Origin: Tetradesmus obliquus
Taxonomy: Eukaryota > Chlorophyta > Chlorophyceae > Sphaeropleales > Scenedesmaceae
Direction: 5' to 3'
Assembly: GCA_030272155.1 (NCBI GenBank)
Contig: CP126201.1
Location: 434,001 to 498,000 of the forward strand
Length of the DNA: 64,000 nucleotides
Shown here: piece by piece, positions 23,234 through 36,193 of the stretch
Position numbering within the stretch: the stretch's first letter is position 1
How the letters are laid out: each line of letters begins with the position of its first letter
Notes under the pieces: generated by a model
The model's input: only the letters and a program-made list of their open reading frames with translations
Database searches by the model: none
Told to the model about the DNA's origin: nothing
Made by a program: the position numbers and the translations under genes

Positions 23234-25606
23234 ACAGCTACACGTGATGCAAGGCCGCTTACATCGTGCTCCTGTTCAGCAGCGCTACACACAATGGTGC
23301 TTGCAGCACAATGCTGCTGCTGCTGCTGCTGCTGCTCCTCATGACAGAAACAGCAGCTGTAGGTGTCACCTGCGGGTGCTTCACAGTTGCCGCTGGGAGG
23401 GGGTGCAGGCGAGGGGCTGGGCTGGGACACAGGGGACGGGGACGGTGAGGGGGAGGGTGAGGGAGATGGTGAAGGGGACACAGCTGGCTGTGGGGAAGGA
23501 GAGGATGACTTGGGGCTGGGGCTGGGGCTGGGGCTGCTTCCTGTGGCTCTGATTGCGCAGCTGCCGCTGGGCTCTGGCCCCGCCACCAGTTTGTTGGTCC
23601 CCTCGCAGTGGTAGATGGTGGGTGAGTAGCAGGCTGGCGGGTTGAGCGTGTTGTAGCAGGTGCACAGGCCCTGCGCAGCACACACTGCGGCAGACAAGAA
23701 GGGCAGAGTTGGGCAGCACTTCAGCATGGGTGCAGGTTGCAGCGGGTGCAGGTTTCATGTGATGCCTCGCTGCCGACTTCAGAGGCATTCATTGCAGCAA
23801 AACAATAGCAGCATGTGTATTCAGGAAGCTCTGTAAGCAGGTTTCGTATGCTGCAGCTGCTGCTCGCTGCTAGCTAGCCACTACTCATGTACCTGTGTAG
23901 CATTTGCTTGCACATGCACAGCTGTGATCCTGTGCTTCTGCAGTACACCAGCTGGCCCTAGCATGGAAGTGGCACCAAGCATCACACGTGATTCCCCCAA
24001 CGCCATGTTACTCTGGCATCGCGCCCATCCTGCAACTGGGAAGGCACACCATATGCAGCGATGGCATATCATCAACACGTGACACATGCAGCGACATATT
24101 AGGTCTCGCTGTCCTCGCTATGATGCCATGTCTCACGTACATGGTGAGGGTTGCACCCCAGGTGCTGGCGAAGGGCTTGGGCTCAAGGAGGGTGCAGGAG
24201 AGGGAGAGGGCGGCTTGGGGGATGGGGAAGGGGGCCTAGGGCTTGGGCTGGGGCTGCTCACAATCCCTGAGATGGCGCAGGTGCCGCTGGGCTCGCGCCC
24301 CGCCACTAGCCTGTTGGTGCCCTCGCAGTGATAGATGGTGGGCGAGTAGCAGGCTGGCGGGTTGAGCGTGTTGTAGCAGGTGCACAGGCCCTGCGCGGCG
24401 CACACTGCAGCAGCAGACATGAAGATTTAGCGGGGACAGTTAGACACGCGCGCGTGTAGGGTTTGGTCTTTGCGGGTGCCAGATGGTTGTGGCAGCATGG
24501 CAACATGGCCTCACGCAGTGAATTCAGTGCAGCAGGCATGCCTGCGGCGCTGGTGCACACGCAGCACTGCAGCAGCTGATGCAATGCAGCGATCACGTTG
24601 ATTGGCAAATTTCATTGTAGGACACTGCTGCACTTATGCCACCTTACAAATCGCAGTCACGGCAAGCAGGCTGCACTGCATGCAGAGCTGTCCACTGGCA
24701 GCAGGATCGCTCAAGCAAGCTGCTGCCACAACATGCAGCTGCTGACCACGACAAACGCACAGCCAGCTCACGTGCTTAAGGCTGCGCAGCAGCAGGAACA
24801 GTGCAGTGGTGCCAAGCAGCAAGCTGCTGCTAAAGCATGCATCAACTTTGTATGCCGCATCTTAAAACAATAAGCAATATGCTTACGTGGGGAGGGCTGC
24901 GCAGCAGCAGGAGCTGGAGAGGGGCTCGGCACAGCAGGGGCAGGTGGCTTGGGGCTCGGGCTGGGGCTACCAGCAGCACTGGTGATGGCGCAGCTGCCGC
25001 TGGGCTCGCGCCCCGCCACCAGCCTGTTGGTGCCCTCGCAGCGGTAGATGGTGGGCGAATAGCAGGCTGGCGGGTTGAGCGTGTTGTAGCAGGTGCACAA
25101 GGCCTGTGCGGTACACACTGCAGCAGGGACAGAAAACAAACGTAAGCAACTGGTGGGGTGACATCGCCAGGTGGAGCCTTTCTTTGCAGCAAAGCATCAG
25201 TGTCATGCTCCACCTCACTGATAGCTGCTCAAATCCTATACATTGCACAAAGATACATCTAAACTATGCAGTTCATGCACTCATGGCTGCAAGGGCTGTC
25301 ACTGTAGGGTGGTCAATGCACACTGCTGCAAGTACTACTAGCGCTTTGGCTGGCACTGGAGCAGTGCAGGCCGCTCCATTGCCGCTGGCAGCCTGTATTG
25401 AGGTCAGCTCTTGCAGACTCACAAGGACTGGGTCCAGCCTGCGCCTCAGTGAAATACATCAAGTGGGACAGCAGGCACATGAAGGCCAGCCAGGTGCTGA
25501 CTCGCCATCTGCTGCTGCTGCCACTGCTGGTAGCACCCGCAGCAGTCATGGGTCTCTGGGCAGGTATGAAAGGCGCACGTGACGACAACTCAAAGTCTTG
25601 AGGCAT
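17481..25606 (-). CDS. Secreted modular GH81 endo-1,3-beta-glucanase
   Basis: Thirteen minus-strand exons fit a single 1190-aa frame: 25606-25423, 25117-24887, 24404-24141, 23684-23370, 22576-22362, 21988-21848, 21303-20458, 20365-19871, 19632-19568, 19311-19162, 18870-18752, 18421-18091 and 17697-17481. The N-terminus has a hydrophobic signal or anchor (WLAFMCLLSHLMYF, about 38-51). Residues about 62-330 are three six-Cys modules joined by Ser-Pro linkers. GH81 follows: FPTSAWFTNLLWSGGEDPVQ, DWDDLSVTMKF, FPLVKGSPYITA, the catalytic-region motif DHHFHYGY (about 912-919), GHSWAAGL, GKNQESSSEAVNAY holding the expected catalytic Glu residues, and NWFDPDILTRHGIQWMPF. GH81 enzymes cut beta-1,3-glucan internally by inversion; here the likely substrate is cell-wall or storage callose-like glucan outside the cell. 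Exon 8 uses the acceptor tatatag, which is the one that keeps frame. Confidence 0.9.
17640..18030 (-). repeat. Four tandem copies of the last GH81 exon's acceptor and first part
   Basis: On the minus strand, acceptor plus exon start recurs at 18011, 17891, 17796 and 17697. The last three begin with frames reading FWAPADFSGGAQLGWRVL or FWAPTDGSGGAQLGWRVL. Only the final copy continues to a long open end; the upstream ones run into stops or lack a donor. Spacing is 95-120 bp. Confidence 0.85.
18871..19024. repeat. Long CAG run (CTG on the sense strand) abutting a GH81 3' splice site
   Basis: About 25 uninterrupted CAG triplets (18871-18945), then interrupted CAA/CAG and GCAG runs to about 19024. 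Read on the gene's strand this is CTG ending in ctgcag, directly followed by exon 11 (18870). Frames read through it give poly-Gln, poly-Ser or poly-Ala and are not genes. Confidence 0.85.
22265..23085 (-). repeat. Tandem duplications around GH81 exon 5
   Basis: Acceptor plus exon-5 start (GSILVAPLPGSLTNNAPPS) occurs at 23080, 22937, 22786 and 22576, all with two leading bases. The 22786 copy reaches VADNQFTARPNRMPA before diverging, and the two others stop after about 18 codons. Between copies lie tracts of repeated caggcagg. A fifth fragment at about 22310-22265 copies the exon's other end (TSAWFTNFLW) but carries gcgagg where the real donor has gtgagg. Confidence 0.85.
23370..25117 (-). 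repeat. Triplicated six-Cys module with Ser-Pro linkers in the GH81 protein
   Basis: Exons 2, 3 and 4 (25117-24887, 24404-24141, 23684-23370; about 715 bp apart) each encode the same ~45-residue module, starting CAAQGLCTCYNTLNPPACYS and ending EPSGSCAI with six conserved Cys. Each is followed by a linker of SPSPSPKPP type. All three exons begin with two bases and end with one, so they can be gained or lost without frame loss. The module is likely carbohydrate-binding by analogy with other Cys-rich wall-protein modules; this is inference. Confidence 0.75.
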
Positions 25607-25759
25607 GTATTTGAGGCTTCACCTCTTGCTCATGTAGCAAAGCAGGTCAGATGGGCCCTGCAAGTGAACGAGAAACAGAGCTGTGCCAGGTGTCATGATC
25701 CCGTGGAAGTCACTGTACGGCACTCTCGAGACTCTATACGAAGAATCAACCGTTTCATA

Positions 25760-25840
25760 CACCATATAATCGAACATGTATGTGCCCGGGCGCCTGCAGC
25801 AGAGGCAGTCACCGCTGCTGCCCCGGGAGTATATAAATGG
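25760..25840. promoter_or_regulatory. TATA-like elements upstream of the GH81 gene
   Basis: The + strand has gagtatataaatggg at about 25828-25842, also T/A-rich on the minus strand, and a second T/A element (catataatcg) lies near 25762. They lie about 155-235 bp upstream of the GH81 ATG on the minus strand. The first reads best as a TATA box on the + strand, so its direction is ambiguous. Confidence 0.35.
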
Positions 25841-25842
25841 GT

Positions 25843-27142
25843 GAAACAGGGTCGAAGTTCAGCAACACAGTTGCCAGAATAGTAAACAGATGTCGACAGA
25901 CACACAGTAGCCGATTTGCTGCTTGCTCCTTTACCTGGTAAGTGAGGCAGGTGTGGTGTTCACAGTGGCGTTCAGTCTGCTGTCACTGCCCGCTGCAGTA
26001 TACGTCAACAGTTTCATAAGGTTGTAGATATAACGCAAACTGCACATCATGCAAGCATGTATACACCGTGAATGCGGCAGTACGAATCAGGCCCAGCCCA
26101 GCCCAAAACAAGTGTGAGAGCCGTGTGAACGGGCGCAGCAAGCTAAGGGGGCTGTCAAAGCGCGAATCAATACTCAACAATAGTTCACAAATGCCAAATG
26201 TGTAGAAGGGCACGCGGAGGGCACGCTCTGACCAATCCTTCTGCAGCTCCTGTCAGCAGCTCCCACAGTCCCAATGCTTCCCCAGCTGCGTTTGCAGGAC
26301 GACTATTTACCTGCAACTAATTTTTACTCAACGTCGTGCACGGCAAGCATGTTCCTGGCATGCTCAGGATCCAAGAGTAATTACAATAACCAACAACCAC
26401 AATGATAACAATGGTGATCATGATCACAGTTGACCATGACGATGATCACTGTGATTAGAGCTGCACTTCATTTGGGTTAGCCAGCAGTAGTGTCACCAGC
26501 ATGCCATTCTCCGGTGAGATGGGTTACCGAACTGCTGAAGTAAGCCGGGCCTACAGGCCCGGGGCTGGCTGGACACTGCTGAACCTGTTCTGCATGCTGC
26601 AGCAGTGTGCTGGTATGCTGTCACAGAGTTTTCCAGCCAGACTTTGTACTTTGCAAAGCACTCATCGTCAACAGCACTTGTCCGGTGCTGTACCTGCAGC
26701 TGCAGCTAGCCCAGTGCTGCACCCTGCCAAACCCTAGCACCTCTGGCCTGAATGCGGGCTTACCTGCAAGGCATGTGGGTGGCACAGGATTCAATGTTGC
26801 ATGATACTGTATTAATTGCTTTTTTCACCTGTAAAAAGGCCCAATGGCCCAGTTGGTGCTTCAGCTGCTGACCTCGTGAGGTGAAAGCTTGATATCGCAC
26901 CATGATCGCACCGCCCTCAAATTCTAAGTTGCAGCAGTCATAACGTTGCGCTTCAGCGCTGCCCGATGCATGTCTCCCAACTTGCTGCTCCGTAAGCACA
27001 ACCGTCGCACGAGGGGCAGCATGCTGCAACGCCAGTTTCTTGTTGTTTAAGCTGGGTCTAGAAATGAATTCCTTGAGCGCTCAACGTCATCACCATCGGT
27101 GCCAGCACGACAGTGCACAGCCTCAGCAACAGCAGCAGCAAC
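25843..27142. other. Intergenic region between two divergent genes
   Basis: The interval holds the presumed 5' regions of the minus-strand GH81 gene and the large + strand gene. A perfect 14-bp palindrome, gtgatcatgatcac, lies near 26413-26426 inside a stretch of alternating GATCA-like words. A minus-strand open frame (27029-26760) has no splice or start support and was not called. Confidence 0.4.
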
Positions 27143-27979
27143 ATGAGCATCCTTGGGACAGCTCCTCGGCGTCTAAGCAGCACAGTCAGCAGCTGTGCAG
27201 CTCAGCACGCTTCGTTGTCGGGTCTGGCTTCACGATACCGCCTGGTCAGCAGCAGCAGCAGCAGGCATGGCAGGCATGCTGGCAGGGCCACCACAGCGCA
27301 TGCGCGCAAGCAGCGCAGCGATTTGGATATGGGGGCCATAGCAGGCGGCCTTCAAAAGCTCATGCAGGAGACGTTCAGCGAGCTGGGATTGGAAGTGGCG
27401 GATGTGAAGGCTGCATTGAAGCCTGGCGCAGGGGATCCAACAGGGCTGTCGCTGGATGCATCTTCCCTGCTGTTAGGCCCCAGGTTGGCAGATGTGTTGG
27501 GCTTGAGTGAAGCTAGCCTTGAAGCCTCACACACACTGCCCAGCGAGGAGCAGGCACAGGCAGCGCTAGCAGCATTTGAAGAAGCGGCGGCAGCAGCAGA
27601 GGCAGCGCAGCAGCAGCTCATGCGCGCCGGCAGCAGCAGCAGCAGCCCGATTGCGCAGCTGCTAGCAGCCGATCCTCAGCTGTACAGCATTGCAGATGCA
27701 TACACTGAGCTGCAGTGGAGGCACCACATGGCAGTGCAGCAGAAGCTGCAGCAGTGCGGCAGTACAGCAGCCACCCTGCCAGGATTCGTGTATGCTTGCA
27801 TCGCTGAGGCGCAAGGAAATGGCAGCAGCAAGCAGCCAGGTGACAGCATCACGCTGCTTGAGCTGCTAGATCTACACGATGGCTCAGGCAGCAATCCGTT
27901 AAGCAAGATGCAAGACATGGTTGCAAAGCAGTTGCAGAAGGCGATGGGGCTGAAAGACGGAGTCTTGCAGGCCCTTGGC

Positions 27980-28033
<54 letters not shown>

Positions 28034-28119
28034 GGTCCACTGCAGCTGCTGGTCGGGGACCTGCTGCAGATGCTTGCTAGCGCCACAGGGACAGCAGCAG
28101 CAGGCAAGCCACAGGACGC

Positions 28120-28160
<41 letters not shown>

Positions 28161-30565
28161 TGCCGTCTGACCTGCGGCTGCTGGTGCTGCCTGACCTGGC
28201 AACGCTGCTGCTGGACAGTCTGGACCCAGCAGCAGCCACCCGCCTGCCCAGCGCAGCCTGGCAGGCTGTGATCTCAGAACAGTCTGACGCAGCTGCAGCA
28301 GAGCACGGCAGCAGCAGCAGCAGCAGCAGCTGCAGCATAAGTGAGCAGCTGGTTGCGTCGCTGCTGTGTCAGGGTGCTCATGCCCCTGCACCTGGCAGCA
28401 CGCCGCTGCTGATTGAGCAGCCCCTGGACGGCTTTGTGGCGTCACTGGGCAGTATGATGTAAGCGCACACATCTGCTGTGGGAAGCGTTCACTTCCACCT
28501 AGCGCCAGCAAGTATTCTGTGTGCATGATGCCGATAATCCTGACATGTGTTCGTTGGCCAGATGCAGAGCAGCTTCGCTGGGATTGCATGCTGATCACTG
28601 CTTTGCGCAGACGACAAGTTAACTTCGTACAGGACGTCGCACAGTCAGCTTGCCTCTGCACGGCCTGGTGCTGCATGCCTGTGGCCAGCCATTACGTCAC
28701 TTCCCTGCACTTCCGTTCACCCTGCACACCCGTGCCCTGCATATCACCTGCACTGCATACACTGACTGACGTGCACGCTGAGCAGCTGTTGTCACCAACG
28801 CGTGCCCTCTGTATCTGCAGGCACCGCTCCAATGCACGCTTTGTGGCCTCCGCAGCATGCCACACCCTGCGGCTGCTGCCCGCAGCTGAAACTGAACAGC
28901 TGGACAAGCGGCTGGCAGATGTGTTAATGTGGGCATCACAGGCTCCAGCTGTCTACCTTTCACACGGCTATTGTGAAGATGTCGGGATGCTGCCGACGCT
29001 GCTACTGTCGCTGCTGGAGCAGCAGCTGTTTGCCAGTGTAGCGTACAGCACAATGCGGCAGGTTGTGCATGCGGGCGATCGGGCAGCAGCAGAAGCTAGC
29101 TGGGCACCACTGCAGCAGGTGAGAGTAGAGGCAGACAGCTGCTGCATGACATGCTGCTGCACAGATAAGTCTGATGAGCAGCTGTGCATCTTCTTTCGGT
29201 GACATGACTCCAAAGCACTGTGCTTGCAACACCACAGCAACCACTGCATATGCAACAGCCCCTGATAGTGTCAACCAATTCTCAAGTGGCTTCAGCTGCA
29301 GCAACCTGATTCACGTGCATGCATTGTCCTCGCGCTGTGTACCTGTCTGTCTTTCCAGCTGCTGGTGCGGCTGCAGCATCCCTGCAGCCTGTCGTGCTTC
29401 GAGCGCCACAGCAGATGGGTCGACACGCAAGCAGCTGCCGCCTGCAGGCTGCTGCCAGCACTGGCTGCCACACCTCCCCAGCCCGTCAGAGACCCAACAG
29501 CCGTGGACAAGAAGGACCCTGTGCATGCAAATCTCGACCTGGCCCGCAGGTGTGTGCTGCCAGCAGTGCTGGGTGGCTCTTCACACATGGCACATCACAG
29601 CTTTGATGTTTGATTGTTTTGCCTGGTACTGACACAGGATCGACGACAGCTTCAGCTCAATGTTTACATGATGAAGTTTGGAAAGTTGATCTATTTGCTT
29701 TGCATGCGTTAAACCCTCTGCAAACCCCATGTTCACAGCTGCTTGCAAGTGCATCCTCTGCTGAAGTGAGGCTCAGCCAGCCTGCAGCACAGCAACATGC
29801 TCACCTGTATGCCTGCAACACGCCACCCTTTCTTGAGCGCTGCTGCCCTGCAGCAAGGATACACAGCGCACGTGCGTTTATGTGCACATAATGGACTGCG
29901 TGTGCTGGGCGTGCTCAAACAGCTGCAAGTTCAGAGAGGGAAGTTCCGTGTGGTCCTGGCACCATCTTAGGTGGTATGAGCCATTACAGGGTGACCACAT
30001 CGCACCCGCTGCTTGTTAGGCCCCCTGTACCTCCTGGCTTTCTCTGCTGCGCAGGTTGGCTGAGCTGGCTGTGCGGGATGGCGACAGCGGAGGCAGCACA
30101 GCTGCTGACAAGGGCAGTAGGGATTGTTAAGATGACACAGTAAACACAAGATTCCCTGTACATGGTGGCTGTGACTGCTCTGCAGGTTGGCTGAGCTGGC
30201 TGTGAGGGATGCCGACAGCCAGGAGGCAGCACAGCTGCTGCAGGTGGCTGTAGAGAAGGCAGAGATGGAGCAAGAAAAGCGGGGCCTTTGGCACACGCAG
30301 GTGTGTAGCCTGCACGCACAATGGCAGCAGGTGCACACAGCATGACAGCAGCTGCAGGCAACATGGCAGCAATTGCAAGCAATGTGGCAGCAGCTGCACA
30401 CACCATGGCAGCAGCTGCAGGCAATGCTGATGACGTTCTGTGTGGTGTTGCATTAGTCAAAGGTGCTGCACTGGCAGATTTGCATGTTGCTTTATGGGTT
30501 GGGTTCCAGCAACATTATGCCATCAAAGAGGATGGTTGCTGTGTCAGAAGGGCGTCACCTCATCA

Positions 30566-30597
<32 letters not shown>

Positions 30598-33500
30598 CAC
30601 CAGATGCTGGATAGCTTCCATGCTGGCTGGTTCAGTGTGGCCTACTGGGCTGATGTGGCTGACCTGGCAACACAGGCTGCAGACAGCCCCAGTGCGGCAG
30701 CCACTCAAGCAGAGATGCTGCTGAAGGAAAGGCATAGCATCTTTTTCCAGAGGTGAGGGCAGCGTTTGAAGCAGCTGTCGATGCTTTTGCGTTGGAACCA
30801 GCCACCTAGCTGCACTCGTGCAGCTGCATGCAGACCCTGCGGCCAGCTATGCTGTGCAACATGTATGGCCGGGCGTTGCACCTGTGTGTTGTGCATGTTG
30901 GGGTTGTGACAGCTGGATCTCCAATCGACTGCACCATCTGCAAGCAAATGGCTCTGCTGGCGCCCAACAGCAGCAAGCACTGAGCAGGCAGCTGTGGCTC
31001 TCCTCCCGAAAGCGCGCTCTGCTCGCTGGTCATGTGTGTTGCTGCTGCCCTGCAGGCAGCGCCAGCGTCAGCACGCACTGAGCAGGCAGCTGAATCACAC
31101 ACCAACATGCACTGATGACTCCTGTTATTTGTTCTGTTGTGCTGCAGACAGCGCCTGCGAATGCTGCTGCTCTTCGCAATGAGTGAAGCAGAGCTGCAGT
31201 CCCTCCAGGGCCGCTACACGCTGACGCTGCAGCTGCCAAACCATGCGGCAATGCGGAACAGGCTGCTGGCACGCGGCAGGAGCCAAGATCTGCAAAGTTT
31301 GCAGCAGCTGTACCCAGCAGTTCCTGCAAACATAGCCCAGAAGCTGTCAGCGGCGCAGCAGGAGATTGGGCTTGATGCTGCACTACTGAACAAAGTGCGG
31401 CTGGAGCTGCTGCGCGTGCAGCAGACTGCCCACGAGGCGGATCAGCCTAAGTTTGCAGGGTTGGCGCAGACGCTGAACCAATCGGCAGCATCCGTGCGTG
31501 GCTTGGCTGCAGCAGACAAGCCGGTGCTGCAGCTGCGGCTGATCGAGCTGTTTGAGGCAACAGCAGCTGTTGCTGGCAGCAGCTTGAACGCGTTCAATCT
31601 AGATGTGGGGCGATTGCTGCACCTTTTGCGTGTTCAAGCAGCATGCGTGGGAGATCTTTCTGTACCAGCCGCCCATCCTGCCAGCTACACGTGGTTCCCA
31701 TATGCACAGGCGCAGCTGGCTATCCGTGCTGCTGCCAGCAGCCCGCAGGCAGCGCTGCTGCTGCTGGGCCCACACCCCATCGAAGAAGAACACCTGAGGT
31801 GGGACTGTGTGTTTCTTGTGGCTGTCTGAAAGCTGGTCAGCCAGACAAACACAGTTTGTGACATGGGCTTGGTGCCTGCTGCGAGGAGGTGCATGGTGTG
31901 TTGCATGCTGGACTGTGCTGAGCAGAGCGACTCGCTTGCATCGACAGGCTTCAAATACTCTGCTGCAAAGCAGCGCAAATGCTTCAGCAGCGTTGATTGG
32001 GCTGCTCGTCCGCTGCTCGTCCTCAGCACGTCCTCTGCTGACAACTTGAAGGCCTGTTGGCTGCCTCTGCCGCCCCATGCTGCGTGCAGGCCAGTGCAGG
32101 AGGCAGCAGCCGCTCTTCACAGCACAGCCACACTCATCATGCAGCGCTGCGCTGCCAAGCCCGAGCCACCTGCCACTTGGCTGCTGTACGATCTAGCTGG
32201 TGCTATAGGGTCTGACTATGACATGGCAGCACAGTCGATCCGTGCGCTGCATGCTGCGGCGTGCAGTGCTGAGGGTCCAACCACGAGGGGCATGCGGACA
32301 GCATTCCTGCCGCTGCAGCTCGCCAGCTGGGACGCTGCTGCGCTGCCAGCTGAGCTGCAGCCTTATGCGGCGCACTTCAGGGCTGCGCTGTCTCTTTGGT
32401 GAGTGCTGCAGCAAGAGGTATTAGCTGTGACACAACCTGGCTGGCACTGCGTGGTGATGTGCATTGCCGCTAGGCCCGCTTGTCGCAGCAGGCACTGCAT
32501 GCTGCTGTGCTGCTGTTGATGCTTCACACTTGATTTCTGTGCTGTCAAACGGCCGTCGTTATGCACCAAACGTTTTGGGTGCCGGCATGTGCTGAGTCCT
32601 GCCTTGCTGGCCACAACTGCACTCATGGAGAGGCACTGTGTTATCTTGCTTGACTGTACTGCTAGGATTTAGGCCTGCAGCTGCAGGCTGCCAACAAGCG
32701 CATGTGGACTGCTGGCTCAGGTGCATGCTCACCAGCAGTACTACTAGTTGCCGCACCTGACACCTGCTTCCATCGTCTGCTGACCTCTTGCCAACAAGCG
32801 CATGTCAACTGCTGGCTCAAACACATGCTCACCAGCAGCTGCTGCCTAACCCCCTGCTTCCATCGCCTGCTGACCACTTGCAGGCTTGCATCAGCAGGCA
32901 GCAGCAGTGCAGCAGCAGGCCCCGCCAGCTGGCAGCTGCTGTCAGAGCTCGTGCCAGCAGCAGCTGCTGCTGCTGCTGCTGCCACAGCCGACAAGCAGCT
33001 GCTGGTGCAGCTGCTGCAGGGTGTGGTGGGTGCGCTATGTGAAGAGGACAGCCTGCAGGCTGGGCAGGTGCTGCAAGTGCTGCAGCAGCTGCCGCTGCCT
33101 GCAGCCAGACATCACATGGCACTGCTGGCGGCCGCCTACAGAGACGGTGAGGCTGCAATGACAGCGAAAAAATACGGTTTTTTTTTAAAGGAGCATCTGG
33201 CACCAACTTGAATGCATGCGCCCCAACAGGATGGACACATCATCCGAATTCAAAGTAAGAGAGCAGACACAAATGTACATTATGCGATGCACAACTCATG
33301 TATAACCGCTCTTGCGCGTCACTCAACGCGCAGCGGATGCGCTCTGGCCAGCAGCTGCTGTCCGTTTTTGCTGCAATGCAAGCCTGTTGCAAAGTGCAGT
33401 ATCTCAGAGTTGAAGCTGTCCCTCCCATTAGGTTGAGTGTGTTGCTGTGCAAGTGCACTGTTCAGCTCCTGCTGCATGTGCAGCAGGCGAATTGCAGTAA

Positions 33501-33675
33501 ATGACATGAAGGCGGCTGTGTGGGTCGCCTGTATCAATCTCAGGCAACATCAACAGCAGTGCATTGCTTCCTGCGCCCTGCTCAAGCCGCCACTTGCATG
33601 CGACTGTGCTGCTGTGCCCTACAGGCTCAGTTGACATGTTGGGAAGGGTGTGGCAGGCGGGCCTGGCTCAACTCC

Positions 33676-33717
<42 letters not shown>

Positions 33718-35226
33718 CTGAAGCAGCAGAAGCAGCAGCAGCGTGGCTCAACGACAGCCTGGCTACCGCTGCCGGCCTCATCATAGCATTGTACTTGGGT
33801 GCATTGAGCGAAGGGATGACAGCAGAAGCAGCGCTGCTGCACGTAAATGCAGTGTTCAATACCAGGGAGGACGTGCGGGAGTTCACTGAGCAGCAAGCCC
33901 AGCAGTTGGCAGCTGCTGTGATACAGCCGGCACTGGATGCAGCAATTGCTGCAGCTGTACGCGGAGACGTAGGCATGCTGCAGCTGCCGCTCTTGTGGCA
34001 GGCAATTGCAGTCATGTTAAACATGGGGCATGTCTCTGTGCTTGCACCATTGCTGCATCCCATGCTGCAGCTGCAGCTGCAAGTAGAGCCCGACCCCTTA
34101 CCGCTTGGTGCCTTGGCAACCGAAGATGGCATCAATTTGAGACCTTCTATCTTCAGCGTTCTGAGAGGCTATGCACTTGTGGTGGGGGCTGTTCTTGATG
34201 TGCAGCAAACGGAAGCCACCCTGCAGGCGTTGGCAGCTCCCCTTGACGGCAAGCAGCTGTCATTCTACTGCACCGCTGCATTTGTTGATGCTGTGCTGCA
34301 CGCGGCGGTCCAGCAACGCGGTCAGTACAGCGTGCGATGCAGCAGGGCTATTGCTGCTCAGAGTGCAGGCAGGGACCTGAGCACAGCCAGCCGAGCAAGC
34401 TTTGTGGCTGCGGTGCTGCAGGCAGCACCCCAAGCCGCGGCACAGATTCGACTGAAGTGCGTGGTGAGCTTTCTGGAGCAGCACAGCAGCGAAGTTGATC
34501 TGCAGGCGGTGCTGCCCTCAAACATGAGCTCGGCATTGCTGCAGCAGCTTTTGCTTTCATGCCTGGAGGCAGCAGCACCAGTGGGAGCAGTAGCACAGCA
34601 CCTGCTGCAGCAGGCGTCTGAACAGCAGCTGAAGCAGGCTCCAGTCATGCTGCTTGAGTGCACAGCGGTGCAGCTGCTGCGGAAGTCGCCGTCACAGCTT
34701 GTCAAGAGCGGAGAGGCAGCAGCACTACTGCTCAAGGTGCTGTCGGCTGCAGTGCAGTGCAAAATAGGAAGGTCGGGCAGTGATCTGCATTCGGCCGTTC
34801 AAGCTGGAATTTTGCTCGAGGCAGTGTGCGGCAAGCCGGCGGGCTCAGCAGGTTCTCTGTCTTCCCGCACGTCAGCTGCTGTAGCTGCTGCGGCCGCTGC
34901 AGTACTTGCAGACGCACCGACTGCGGAGTTGCAGATGGCGCGCAACAGTGCAGCAGGCAGCAGGAATGCAGAGCAGCAGGTGGGTGGCCGCGGCTTGCTG
35001 CAACAGCCGGTGCAGTCTGAGCGGGGTTTTGCAGCTGGTAAAGCCCAGCAAGGGCCCCCAATCAAGCAGCAGCAGCAGCATATCCAGGAGATAGTGGAGC
35101 AAACCATGAGCAATGCTTTAGCAGAGGCAGCAAATGCTGTTCCGCAAGGCCCTCCAGTGTTGCAGCTGCCGTTCAGCCAGTTGCACAGCTGGCTGCAGCA
35201 GCTGGGACACAAGCTTAGTGAGCCAG

Positions 35227-35281
<55 letters not shown>

Positions 35282-36159
35282 TGCAGCACTGGTGCAGCAT
35301 ATGCTGCAAGAGACAGGACATGCTGGGTTGCCTCGCAAGCAGTCTTGGCAGCTGTACAAGCTGCTGCTGGAGCTACAGCAGCAGCCTAGCTGGCAGCAGC
35401 AGGGCCTCACTGGCTTGAGCATTGGGGCATGTGAGTCACTGCTGCAGCAGCAGCGAGAGCCAGCATGGTACAGCACGGGAGCCAACAACGTCTTGCAGTT
35501 GCTGCAGCATGCAAGCAGCAACAGCAGCAGCAGCAGCAGCCGCAGCAGCACAGCGGTTGAACAGCAGGCTGTGCCAGCTGGCATGTATGGCAAGCTCAGC
35601 AGTGACAGCCAGGCAGTTGTGCTGGCAGGGCTTGTGCGGCTGGGCAGACATGCTGATGCACTGCATCTGGTGCAGCATCTGCAGCAGGGGATGCAGGCAC
35701 TGCCAACACTGATTAGCCTGTGGGCTGTACAACAGCAGCAGCAGCAGTCACAGCAGGGTGCTGCTGCAGAGGCCACCATGTCCTTTTCAGATGATGAGGG
35801 CGAGCCACAGCAGCAGCAGCAGCAGCAGCTACAGCTACAGCTAGCACCACCAACCTCCAAGGTTGCTGCCAGGGTGAGGGGCGTGCCAGTGAAGCTGCCA
35901 GTGCTGCAGCAGGCGCTAGCTGTAGCTTTGCAAGGCTCCCAGGTGCAGCTGTCAGGGCAGGTAGTGGCCTTGATGCAGCAAGTGGCCCCAAGCAGCAGCA
36001 TGCCTGAGCTGCTTGGGCAGAGTCAGCTGGAGCAGTACCTACTGCTGCTATGCCAAGACAGCAGCAGCAGCAGCTTTGCTGCTGCCAGGCAGCTGGTGGC
36101 TGCATCTGTTAGCAGCACAGCAGCAGGGCAGTTCAGTGTGGAAGCAGTTGCTAAGTATT

Positions 36160-36193
<34 letters not shown>

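Noticed and set aside
26760-27029. Minus-strand open frame of about 90 codons
   Set aside because: No start context, no splice continuation, and it lies in the likely promoter of the large + strand gene.
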